This document shows, piece by piece, positions 30,317-39,190 of a stretch of 64,000 nt of DNA. The notes below the pieces were generated by a model that saw only the letters and a program-made list of their open reading frames with translations, was not told the origin of the DNA and did no database searches. Every line of letters starts with the position of its first letter. Position 1 is the first letter of the stretch. Made by a program: the position numbers and the translations under genes. The stretch is from Wolfiporia cocos (lineage: Eukaryota; Basidiomycota; Agaricomycetes; Polyporales; Phaeolaceae), in the NCBI GenBank assembly GCA_029448655.1, contig JACCLO010000006.1:558001-622000 (forward strand). The letters run 5' to 3'.

Positions 30317-31831
30317 CGTTCCCGCTGAGGGACGGGGTCGTAGGAGTTCGCCATACGAAGTGTTGGCGGCATTCATTCTGTCGATGACCTGGTTGATTGA
30401 GTCCACAAGTTCTGCAAATATAATCGGGGCAGTCGAGGATCCAGTGGTTAGCGGAACCACATTGTCGGCACGGCTGCTCAGGCGAGGGCCTCGCTGGTAC
30501 CCGTAGGGAAGGGATATCGCGGAGGTATTCGTTATGCTGATATCTCCAGTGGTGTGCGGCTCGGTGGAGGTTTCGTGCGGCCCACGTTGGTAGGGAGGCG
30601 GTGTCTCGTTCGTGCTCCCTCGCACCTCGCTCAAACTCCTCGCGGGTAATACTCTGCACTGAAGGAGATCGTCGAATAGGCGGCGTGCTATTCGATCTTC
30701 GTTGTCGCGCTGGGGTAACCCTAGGGCTCGTCGGGCATGCAAGTGGTTCACGTCTCCCGTTGCCTCCCATACCAGAAATACGTGGCGTCGGGTCTCTAAC
30801 TCCTGTTCGGCGGGCCCTCTGAGTCTCGGTAGGCAACGGAAATAATACTCTATCGCCCTCCATAAAATCAAACGGCCTTGCAACTCGGCGTCGTTCGTCG
30901 GGGGTGAAAAAGTGGGCGGGTCGCGGTGTGTATTCGGGTCGGTTGGGAGCAACGTGCTCGCGATCCTCGAAGTCGTTGAGCGCGTGTCGTAGTCGGGCCG
31001 TCGTAGTGGCGGCCAATCGGTCGATAAGTCTGTTGGTGAGTAGCTCAAGTCCCTCTCTCTGTGCTCTGATCTGCCCCTCCATTCGGACGAGGTCCTCGGT
31101 GATGTTCTGGTACGAGCTATAGACGTGGGTGAGGTCCTGTGCGATGTCGAAGAGGGCCGACCAGCCATCGGCTCGGCCAGCAAAAGGTCCCTCGGCCCTG
31201 TACCAGAGGAGGGCGTGTCTAATCTGCAGATGCTGGGGGGAGTACCTTCTTGGTGGCGTACCTCGCGGTCGGCCTTCTCGACGATCTGCATCGCCAGGGG
31301 TCGTGGTACGGCGGGGGAGCTGGTGGCGAGTCGTCGACATACTATTACTGTCTTGTTTTCGAGTGTCGGGGTTGTCCTGACTCTCGTCCTGTGGTAGTCT
31401 TTTATCAGTTCCTTGGAATGCTCCAAGTCCACCTCATCTTTCCATGAGTTGTCGGCCGTGGCATAGCCTTTCCACTTGACGAAGTACTGATGCTTCTTCC
31501 CTCGCCATCTATCAGCCAAGATGGCTTCGACTTCGTATTCTTCTTGCCCCTTGATGATATCAGGTGGCGGCCGTAGGTAATTGGGTCCATGCACCCTCGT
31601 TTCCCTGAACGGTTTTAGTAAGGCGGCATGGAATACCGGATGAATTTTCCAGTTCCTCGGTAACTGCAACCGGTATGTCGTGGGTCCCATCTTTTCTGCG
31701 ACGGTGAAAGGTCCTTCTCTTTTTGGTGCTAGTTTGTTCGATTCGTAGGGGATTGTTAGGTTCTTGGCGTCGAGCCAGACCTTGTCCCCTTTCTCAAGCT
31801 TTGGCAGTTCTCTGAGGAATCGCCCTGCCAT
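30233..31831 (-). pseudogene. pol C-terminal part: integrase GPF/Y module and chromodomain, separated by a stop
   Basis: Continues the pol frame directly after the in-frame TAA at 31847-31849. It begins with the integrase C-terminal module (KREGPFTVAEKMGPTTYRL, then HPVFHAALLKPF), followed by a chromodomain (YEVEAILADRWRGKKHQYF and VKWKGYATADNSW). Chromodomains in this position are known to steer integration to chromatin carrying particular histone marks. After the chromodomain (about residue 165) the frame stays open for another 365 codons, over the third ORF and into the nested element. Part of that tail (RHVFLVWEATGDVNHLHARR) looks like real protein. Confidence 0.85.
30297..31340 (-). CDS. 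Third ORF of the retrotransposon with a double zinc knuckle
   Basis: 347 codons, in a different frame from pol and overlapping the open extension of pol. The first third is helical-looking (LFDIAQDLTHVYSSYQNITE, then EGLELLTNRLIDRLAA); the C-terminus has two Cys/His knuckles, CRQCGSANHWILDC and CRTCGLNQPGHRQNEC, which suggest nucleic-acid binding. Similar knuckle proteins are common in Agaricomycetes, but I cannot name a function. The last few codons derive from the nested element, whose insertion replaced the original end. Upstream the frame is open to before the ATG, so translation may begin by frameshift or at another start. Confidence 0.7.
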   Translation of the reverse strand: MSTTRHQLPRRTTTPGDADRREGRPRGTPPRRYSPQHLQIRHALLWYRAEGPFAGRADGWSALFDIAQDLTHVYSSYQNITEDLVRMEGQIRAQREGLELLTNRLIDRLAATTTARLRHALNDFEDREHVAPNRPEYTPRPAHFFTPDERRRVARPFDFMEGDRVLFPLPTETQRARRTGVRDPTPRISGMGGNGRREPLACPTSPRVTPARQRRSNSTPPIRRSPSVQSITREEFERGAREHERDTASLPTWAARNLHRAAHHWRYQHNEYLRDIPSLRVPARPSPEQPCRQCGSANHWILDCPDYICRTCGLNQPGHRQNECRQHFVWRTPTTPSLSGNVSRFST

Positions 31832-31846
31832 TCTTTTCTGGGCTAA

Positions 31847-34800
31847 TTAATGCGCGATGAATGCCATCTTTCGCGCCTCTTTGATCTTCTTGATCCTGTC
31901 AACTGCTGCCGGGACGTTCCCTACTCTGTCATAATCTGGGAATCCCCTCGGGACGTATCCTAGGATTATTTCAAGTGGCGCTGGTCGGTTTTCGGTTCGT
32001 CTGGTGTTGTGCGCAAATTCGACGTCAGGCAGTCGCTGTACCCATTGGAACGGGTCGTTCATGCAATAGATGCGAAGGTATACTTCGATCTGTTGGTTCA
32101 TCCTTTCTGTCTGTCCGTCGGTCTGTGGATGGTACGCCGTGCTCATTGCTGATTCCGTTCCCTGCAGCTTGCATAATTCCTTGAAAAGCTTCGATGCAAA
32201 CTGCGGTCCCCTGTCTGAAATAATCTTTCGGGGAATGCCGTATTGCGAATATATTTTTCGATGGAATATTTCTGCGGCCCCTTCGCTCGTAATTGTCTTG
32301 TCACATGGGGTGAGAGAGATGGCCTTGGATAGGCCATGGTCGACAATCACCATCATGGAGTCATACTTTCCGACTCTTGGCAGGTCGGTGACAAAATCGA
32401 CCGAGCACTGTGAGAAGGGGAGGGCGTCTTCCCGTGTCGGTATTGGTTGCAAAGGGGGTTTTAGCGGATTCCTATCAGGTTTCATCTGTTGACAGATTGC
32501 ACAGCCCCGGACATATTCCGCTATCATTGTTCTCATGTCAGGCCACCAAAAGTGAGTCGTAACCTGTACTGTTGTGCCCCAGATTCCAGGGTGTCCGGCC
32601 GGGATCGTGTCGTGGTATTTTGAGATGACGTCCCGTCGAAGGCCCTCGTCCCTCGGCACATACATCCTGCCTCTGTAGAGCAGTATACCATCCGTTTGTT
32701 GCCATTCATCCGCGGTGGTTCTAGCGGGGAATTCGCCTGTGCCCCCTAGGGCACGGATCGCTTGTTCCGCAGATTCATCTCGATCGTTAGCACTCTTGAT
32801 TCGATCAATGATCGGGATCTGGATTGCGTGGACGACGAGTTCGTCTGGAATCATGGTGATTCCCTCGTTGTCTTCGTTGCTTTTGTCCAGGTGATACAAC
32901 CTGGAAAGCGTGTCGGCCATGACTAGTTTCCTTCCGGGGACGTGCTGTAATTTCAGGTCGAATTGCGAAAGGAATAGATGCCATCTCGCTTGCCGCCGAT
33001 TTAGATGCTGTGCGCTTCTCCAGTACGTCAGGTTTTGATGATCGCTTCGGATCAAGATCCGATGCGGTGCTCCTTCCAATAGGTGCCGCCATTCTTCTAA
33101 TGCTCGGACTATTCCGAGTAGTTCGCGATCGTAGATTTCGTAATTCCGTTCTGTTGGTGTCAGGGATTGTGAGAGATATCCCACCGGCCGTTCGCTCCCT
33201 GTTTCATCTATCTGTTTCAGTACCGCTCCTGTGGCGAACTGAGATGCATCCGTTTCGAGGATGAATGGTTTCTCCTTGTCCGGTGTTCCTAGTGCGGGCG
33301 CCGTCGTGAATGCTTTCTTCATGAATTCGAATGCCGTCTGTTCTTTCTCCGTCCATTGGAATCCTGTTCCTGTGACCGTTTTTGTGAGGTCTACCAAGGG
33401 TCGGGCGTGCGTAGAGTAGTGATCGATAAATTTCCGATAGAAGTTTGCAAATCCTAGGAAGGATCTGACTTCTTTGAGATTTCGGGGAGTCGGCCACTCT
33501 TTAATCCCATTGAGTTTCGCTGGGTCCATCTGGATATTTTCTGGGGTGATGACTAGTCCCAGGAATTCAACTCTGTCGACACCGAAAGCGCATTTCTCGG
33601 GTTTCACAAAGAGATGATTATCCACCAGTTTCTGAAGGATCCGCCGCTCCCGTTCCTTGTGTATTTTCTCGTTTTCTGAGAAAATGAGGATGTCGTCCAT
33701 ATAAACAAGCACCCATCCTTCGAGGATTTCTTCTTTCAGGATTTTGTTCATCATTGCCTGAAAGGTCCCGGGTGCGTTGCATAATCCGAAAAACATAACC
33801 GTGGGCTCGTACAACCCTCGGTTTGTTTTGAAGGCCGCCTTCCATTCGTCTCCCTTTTTGATTCGCACGTTGTTGTATCCCGCTCTAAGGTCCATTTTTG
33901 TGAAGATCTTTGCTCCTTTTAGCTTTTCCAGGAGCTCCGAGATCAGTGGTAAGGGATAGACGTTCTTTATCGTCCCTTCGTTCAGATATCGATAATCTTG
34001 ACAGGGTCGTAGGCCGCTGTCTTTCTTTGGGACGAAAAAGAATGGTGACGCCATCGGGGATTTTGAAGGGACTATGAATCCCTTGGCCAAGTTTTCTTTT
34101 AGGAATTCGTCCAACGCCTGTTGCTCTTTAGGCGAGAGTGCATAGACTTTGCAGTCTTTCGGCACGAAATCGGGTTTTAATTCGATTGCGTGGTCCCATG
34201 GTCTCGACGGGGGGAACGCTGCTGCGGACTCCTTACTGAACACCTTGGCGAAGTCCAGTAGGTGTTTCGGGACCATCTCTTCAATTGTTCGTTCTGGTTC
34301 GGGGGTTTTTTGTGCGAATTCCTGAGATTTCGTCAGCACTTTCCTGACAGTGTTGATGATTTGTATCTTTGTTCGGAACTTCTTTCGCGTCTCCCCTTTC
34401 TTTCCTATGATCCTAGGGTTATCTTTTGCGAAGCGTCGGATCGCTTCGTATTCTTCGGGAGTATAGAGCCGCTGCGCTGTTTCTTCTGGCTGGTCTGTGG
34501 ATCCAAACCCTTTCTCCCCTCGTTCTGTTTCATCTAGATCTTCGACCTTCAAGATGTCAGGGGTGAGGTGTCGTTCGAAAATTATCTGGGCTATTCGCAT
34601 GCCCGGGATAATTCTATGCGCCTTGTCTGAGTGGTTAAAGACGATGGCACCGACGTCTCCTCGGTAGTCTGAATCTATGATTCCGGCTTGTACTACCAAT
34701 CCGTGTCTGAGGGTGTTGCCTGATCGTCCGGCCAGCCTTCCATACGATCCCTTCGGGATCTTCATTTTTACTCCTGTGGAGACGAGTTTCCATCCTCCGG

Positions 34801-35287
34801 CGGGAATCTCAGTTTCTTCTGCGGCGTAAAGGTCATATCCCGCAGCTTCTTGGGTCCCCCTTGTTGGAATTTTTCCTTCCGGGGCAACTACCATCTCCAC
34901 CGTATCCATTCGGATTGTGGCTTCCTGTTTCTTTTCTTCTGCCCCTAGTATCGATCGTACATCGACTGTTTGGTCCTTCCAGTCGATTGTGGGGTTTTCG
35001 TCTTTTAGCCATCCATACCCTAGAATCATATTTTCTGTTCCGATTGATCCTACGAGGAATCGGACTTTTCGCGTTTTCTGGGTCCTCGGATATCGTAGTA
35101 GTATGGTAGCTTCTCGGTCTATTCGCCCATCTTTGTTTTCTGTTCCGTCAACATTTTTGACGATGATCGGGTTCTTCAAGGGTTGCGTGGGCACCTTGTA
35201 TTTTTCTACCACCCTGCTGTGGATCAGGTTCGACATTGCTCCTGAGTCGATTAGTGCATTGCACTTCACGGGTTTTGCCAGCGTCAT
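31847..35287 (-). CDS. pol: protease, dUTPase, reverse transcriptase, RNase H, integrase core
   Basis: 1,146 codons. Protease with ALIDSGA at residues 11-17. dUTPase at about 140-265 with all five motifs: AAGYDLYAA, GRLAGRSGN, GIIDSDYRGDVGA, GMRIAQIIF, RGEKGFGSTD. Reverse transcriptase about 360-600 with QDYRYLNE and the YMDD box at 529-532. RNase H starting ETDASQFATGAVL. Integrase with zinc-finger H892, H899, C929, C932 and catalytic D964, D1025, E1061, a DD35E spacing. The frame is open upstream of ATG 35287 into the end of gag and is offset -1, so pol is probably made by frameshift. It ends early at a TAA before the chromodomain; catalytic residues are intact. Confidence 0.95.
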   Translation of the reverse strand: MTLAKPVKCNALIDSGAMSNLIHSRVVEKYKVPTQPLKNPIIVKNVDGTENKDGRIDREATILLRYPRTQKTRKVRFLVGSIGTENMILGYGWLKDENPTIDWKDQTVDVRSILGAEEKKQEATIRMDTVEMVVAPEGKIPTRGTQEAAGYDLYAAEETEIPAGGWKLVSTGVKMKIPKGSYGRLAGRSGNTLRHGLVVQAGIIDSDYRGDVGAIVFNHSDKAHRIIPGMRIAQIIFERHLTPDILKVEDLDETERGEKGFGSTDQPEETAQRLYTPEEYEAIRRFAKDNPRIIGKKGETRKKFRTKIQIINTVRKVLTKSQEFAQKTPEPERTIEEMVPKHLLDFAKVFSKESAAAFPPSRPWDHAIELKPDFVPKDCKVYALSPKEQQALDEFLKENLAKGFIVPSKSPMASPFFFVPKKDSGLRPCQDYRYLNEGTIKNVYPLPLISELLEKLKGAKIFTKMDLRAGYNNVRIKKGDEWKAAFKTNRGLYEPTVMFFGLCNAPGTFQAMMNKILKEEILEGWVLVYMDDILIFSENEKIHKERERRILQKLVDNHLFVKPEKCAFGVDRVEFLGLVITPENIQMDPAKLNGIKEWPTPRNLKEVRSFLGFANFYRKFIDHYSTHARPLVDLTKTVTGTGFQWTEKEQTAFEFMKKAFTTAPALGTPDKEKPFILETDASQFATGAVLKQIDETGSERPVGYLSQSLTPTERNYEIYDRELLGIVRALEEWRHLLEGAPHRILIRSDHQNLTYWRSAQHLNRRQARWHLFLSQFDLKLQHVPGRKLVMADTLSRLYHLDKSNEDNEGITMIPDELVVHAIQIPIIDRIKSANDRDESAEQAIRALGGTGEFPARTTADEWQQTDGILLYRGRMYVPRDEGLRRDVISKYHDTIPAGHPGIWGTTVQVTTHFWWPDMRTMIAEYVRGCAICQQMKPDRNPLKPPLQPIPTREDALPFSQCSVDFVTDLPRVGKYDSMMVIVDHGLSKAISLTPCDKTITSEGAAEIFHRKIYSQYGIPRKIISDRGPQFASKLFKELCKLQGTESAMSTAYHPQTDGQTERMNQQIEVYLRIYCMNDPFQWVQRLPDVEFAHNTRRTENRPAPLEIILGYVPRGFPDYDRVGNVPAAVDRIKKIKEARKMAFIAH

Positions 35288-35376
35288 GATTACCGGGATG
35301 AAGAGGGATCGATTCTTCTCGAACGAGGTAATTACATGCGCTGCTTTCTCGGAGGGTAAGACCGTGGGCTTCCCTC

Positions 35377-37230
35377 CTAGGCAAAATCCTGTTCTTCTAC
35401 TAGCCGTGCTAGGAGCTCGGGGTTCTTGGCTTTCAGAGCCCTAATTGCTGTGACCGCTCTGTTAGCGGTGATGTATTCAGTCTCTTCCTCGGAGACTTCT
35501 TCGATGCGAGCTTCTTGCTCGGCTTCTTCTTCTTCGGTCTTTCGAGTAGTCCGCCTAGGGCGGGCTGGCTTCCTCGGCTTCTTCGGGCAGTCTCGCGACA
35601 TATGTCCTGGCTGATGACAGGTGAAGCATTTTCCCTTCTTGATGTGATCGTCTCTTTCCTGGGTGGTCATTCGATCTACATCCATTGCGTTCGGATCTTT
35701 CGGTGCGGTCGTCTGAGGAGCACTAGTGCGTCCGTTATTCTGGTTCGAGGCTTGCCAGGCCTTCTTTTTGATAAACGGCTTATCCCGTTTCAAGAATATC
35801 TTGTACGTATTTTCATAGTACGAGGCAGCGGATTGCCATTCGTCAATGGTCGCCGGCAGCGGCCGTACACCGATGATGTATCGGGTCGTGTGTTCGGGTA
35901 ACCCTTTCTCGAAGAGGGTTATGAGCAACGCGTTTCCGTCCGCGCTGTATCGATCGTACTGGGCCTTTCCGGCCAAGTTGTTGAATTCGGTGATATAATC
36001 ATCGATGTCCTTTCTGTCCTGGGCTACTTCCAGGATTTTCTTCCGTGCCTTCTGTACCTCTTCGATGGCTCCGAAGGCCTTCTGAAAGTCTGCATCAAAT
36101 TGTGCGAGACTAGGCGGGAAGAATCGTTTCGTCACGGGGTTCGTATAAACCCGGTGATAATTCTGTTTCCATTGGCCCGTTTTCCCCTTGTTCTAAATAT
36201 AAGAGAGGATAAAGATCACTCTCTGAACGTCGTTCTGGAATGACGTTTCGTACATCGTAAACCAGGAATTGCACTGGTTTATGAAGTTCTGCATGTCGGA
36301 TCGTTCCCCGTCGAATACGTCTGGGGGATTGATCTTTATCATTGGGGGTCGGTAGTACGGGTTCGGCGCCGGAGGTTGAGGCTGCGGCGCATTCAGTGGT
36401 GGAGGCCCTCCTGGGGGTCCTCCTCCTCCCGGGTATCCTCCACCCGGGTTTCCTGGGTTTCCTCCGGGGTTCCCTGGGTTTCCTCCAGGGTTTCCTCCTC
36501 CGGGGTTCGCGGGGGTTCCTCCTCCGAATCCTCCAGGAGGAGGGGCGTTCCCTCCTCCGAGTCCGAAGTTTCCTCCCAGTCCTCCTCCGCTTGTATCTGC
36601 GGAGGTTCGTCCAAATAGGCCTGAAGGCCATGTTCCTGGGTTTGTCGTTCCCATTCCTCCGCTTGGGCTAGTCCAAGACGGATTTCCTCCGCTACCCATT
36701 CCGGGTGCGTTCTGTGGGGGGCTTCCAAAGAGGTTTGCTCCTCCAGCCATAGACCCAATCCCACTCTGCGCAAAAGCAGATATAAATCCTGGAGGGTCCT
36801 GTCCTCCGGTCTGGCTGTTATCTGTTCCTGTAAAGTTTCCAGGATTTCTCCCATCATCTCCGATGCGCTCAATTCCTGCCATTCCTGTGGCGCCCGAAGG
36901 CTGATTCGTATTTCCATCGGCATCGGAGGTTCTGTTGATGGTTTCGGTTTCGGTCAACGTCGCGGTTGACATCGGAGGGATTTCTCCGAATCGTTCGAAC
37001 GCTTCACGCGTTATTTCCCAAGCGGTCGTTCCTGCGGAGGGGTATACTTGTACCCACTTCGATGCCCTATCTTCTCTTGGAATGACAACAATTCCTCCGC
37101 TGTTACGGAAGGCTCCAATGGTGTCAGTCCACTCGTATCGGTTGAGTCTGTAGACTCCCTGAATGTCCTCGGGCAAGAGTTCAATCAGTCGTGCTGGGAA
37201 TTCTGGTCCAAATATCATGGGCCCTTGCAC
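35377..37230 (-). pseudogene. gag, interrupted by one in-frame stop
   Basis: ATG at 37230 lies 34 bp after the 5' LTR. The first part (345 codons) has an ordered N-terminus, a long Gly/Pro/Asn-rich linker (GGNPGNPGG repeats) and the start of a capsid-like region (FDGERSDMQNFINQC). A TAG at 36193-36195 interrupts the frame, which then continues without shift through the rest of the capsid region (PSLAQFDADFQKAFGAIE, DDYITEFNNLAGKAQ) to a zinc knuckle CFTCHQPGHMSRDC and an acidic end at 35377. With the stop the capsid is split, so the copy should not form particles unless the stop is read through. Confidence 0.9.
35383..35389 (-). promoter_or_regulatory. Candidate -1 ribosomal frameshift site between gag and pol
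   Basis: Sense GGATTTT, read G GAT TTT in the gag frame, lies one codon before the gag TAG. Moving back one base at this point enters the open pol frame. It resembles the GGATTTA slippery site used by some retroviral reading frames. A downstream RNA structure was not assessed. Confidence 0.5.
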
Positions 37231-37252
37231 CGTGATAGGTGAGGGTGTGATA

Positions 37253-37263
37253 AGCTCGACCTT
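37253..37263 (-). other. Primer-binding site complementary to the element's own LTR
   Basis: Sense AAGGTCGAGCT, one base after the 5' LTR. It is the exact complement of sense AGCTCGACCTT at 37599-37589 in the LTR, 11 of 11 bases. No match to the 3' end of initiator tRNA-Met (which gives TGGTA...) is seen. Confidence 0.85.
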
Positions 37264-37264
37264 C

Positions 37265-37975
37265 TGTTACGGGTCGAATACCCGTTCGTATATTCGAGTC
37301 GCGAATATAGATCGTTCTTCTGCACGTGGGCGTATAGCCGTATGCAAGGCAAATGCTCGTTAGATGCCTTCAAGTCCTAGGTGAAGTTCCTAGGAGATCG
37401 TATAATATCCAATACGCGTTAGAGGATATAATCTGTTCAGGTGCGAGTCTGATAGAATATAAGACTCGCCTAAGTCCGAGAAGTCAGTGTGCACTTCGAG
37501 GACTTAGTCGTTCGGTTGCTCGAGCGAGAAATACTGAGCGTAGTTTCCTACGTTTGAGAACGAGTATAAGACTTCTTGTTTATACAACAAGGTCGAGCTG
37601 AGGAGCCTCGACAGTAAGTACATGAGTTTATATACTTCGTTAGGTTTTAGGGGTCAAGTCCGTCCCCGATGTCACCGCTACTATCTACGCTATAGTTCCA
37701 AACGTTTGATAAGTATGTAGTGATATATCTGAGACGATAGATAGGAATGATGATGGCGGTTGAACGCCATCTGTCAACTAATAAACGATGAACATGAAAC
37801 GAGGGCAGAGTTGGATCTGTCAAGGATGAAACGCGCCCTCTACGCTAGTACAACTGGGGATGAGCCCAGTACGAGTCACGAGTAGCCAGGGGGTTGGTTG
37901 TGCAACAAGTCCCTGTATCGTATTCACCCAGTGGTGAGTTCCGTCAGCGTTCGAAAAATCAAAATAACCGTAACA
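37265..37975 (-). repeat. 5' LTR (711 bp)
   Basis: TGTTACGG...CCGTAACA. Sense-strand TATATAAA at about 37626-37633 and predicted transcription start at 37599, 35 bp downstream. Confidence 0.95.
37626..37634 (-). promoter_or_regulatory. TATA box of the LTR promoter
   Basis: Sense GTATATAAA, 35 bp before the base predicted to be the first of the transcript. Confidence 0.75.
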
Positions 37976-39190
37976 TTCTCCATGTTGGTCTAGCTCATCC
38001 AACCATGATGCTCAGCAGCTGGTTTGGGGAGGTTTATGTAATGGCAACATGTAAAGTCGACATGTATAGTCGACACAGGCTACAGCAACTGCATTGCTAG
38101 TTCCATATGGAAGGTGTGATGTGACATCCGGCGCCTGATCAGACTAGCCTCTGTAACACCTCCAATACTCTTTTTTCGACAATCTCGGTGAATGTGATGG
38201 GTCCCGTTATGGTGACGTGGTCGGATGAAAGTTATTCAAAATAGCAACCTGATAGCTGCAACTGTCACTGTATTGCATAATTTCTGTGGAACTGATCCTT
38301 CGAAATGGATTTTGTTTTTGAGGGACAGCCAACAATGGTCGGTCTGTCAGAGATGCAATATTCGCAATACTTGCTTGGAACTCTAGCAGTAGCTTTTCAC
38401 AATACATGCAAATGAATGTACAAGAAGTCCGAGGTGCAAATGCGGAAGTGGGAAGCAGAAATCAAATAACAAGGTCGTTTGTCTCATTGAGTGATCGTGT
38501 CTCATTGAGTGATCGATGACTGTATAGATCAAGCGCATATTTGCAATTGCCAGCTGAGCTTGATCAATATGCATAACTCTCTGGATATGATAGGGATTGC
38601 TTGCAGATGTCAGTGGCGAAGATGAATTGTTATTGGCATCGATTATAACGCTGCCGTATGCTGTAATATTGGCGCTTGGCAGCGTTTTGTTCAACAGCAG
38701 TCCCTCATCGACATCTCACAGTCCCGGACCAGCGAACACTGCAAATTAGTTTAGTGATTATGTAAGGCATCGAATACGATGGGAATACGATGGGCGTACG
38801 ATGAGCGTGAGATGGCAGACACGAAGATCTAGTTTTTTAACTTCAGTTGAAGGGGCAGCACACCTCTCCAAGAGTGGCGCTGCGCACGCGCGAATTAATG
38901 CTACATGGAGTATCTAGAGGATGTTTCTGGCTAGCTCTTAGCTCTTTCACGAATGGATAACGTTCTGCGTATTTGACCGCGATATGTGGCGGAGTGGGAC
39001 AACTCGGTACTTACTGTATTTGGCGTTTGATCCTATTACTAAGAACACACAGATCCCCGATAGATCTGGGCTGCACGTGCCGCTGCACGATCACTCCCGG
39101 CGGCATTTGAGCGGGTTTCCTTTTCCGACAAACCATGCAGATGGGTTTCCGAAAGTCTTATGCTTGACCTCCGCTTCTGAGTTTTTGGGC
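37976..39190. other. Right flank of the retrotransposon
   Basis: No supported gene. Two tandem copies of TGTCTCATTGAGTG (38480-38493 and 38498-38511, 18-bp period) are inverted relative to those in the left flank. The adjoining bases GATGACTGTA at 38513 also match the inverse of the left flank near 27565. A minus-strand ORF at 38383-38694 spans this and may be relic transposon coding. The rest should contain the promoter of the biotin gene. Confidence 0.5.

Larger units (their letters stand above)
28009..37975 (-). mobile_element. Ty3/gypsy chromoviral LTR retrotransposon with dUTPase (9,967 bp including a nested element)
   Basis: Two direct 711-bp LTRs bound the element, which is transcribed from right to left. 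Order in the sense direction: 5' LTR, self-complementary primer site, gag (zinc knuckle), pol with protease, dUTPase, RT, RNase H and integrase, then GPF/Y module and chromodomain, a third zinc-knuckle ORF, polypurine tract, 3' LTR. Protease-RT-RNaseH-integrase order is that of Ty3/gypsy (Metaviridae), and the chromodomain places it among chromoviruses. The LTRs match in every stretch I compared, so insertion is recent. The 5-bp flanks are TGCTC and TTCTC, a target duplication with one mismatch at best. gag and pol each carry one in-frame stop, so this copy is probably not autonomous. Confidence 0.95.

Noticed and set aside
37235..37264. Conventional tRNA primer-binding site
   Set aside because: The sequence after the LTR does not fit the initiator tRNA-Met end and starts with the self-complementary 11-mer; other tRNAs could not be searched here.
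28001..37980. Perfect target duplication of the large retrotransposon
   Set aside because: Flanks are TGCTC and TTCTC, four of five bases; not claimed as perfect. A recombinant or mutated duplication is equally possible.
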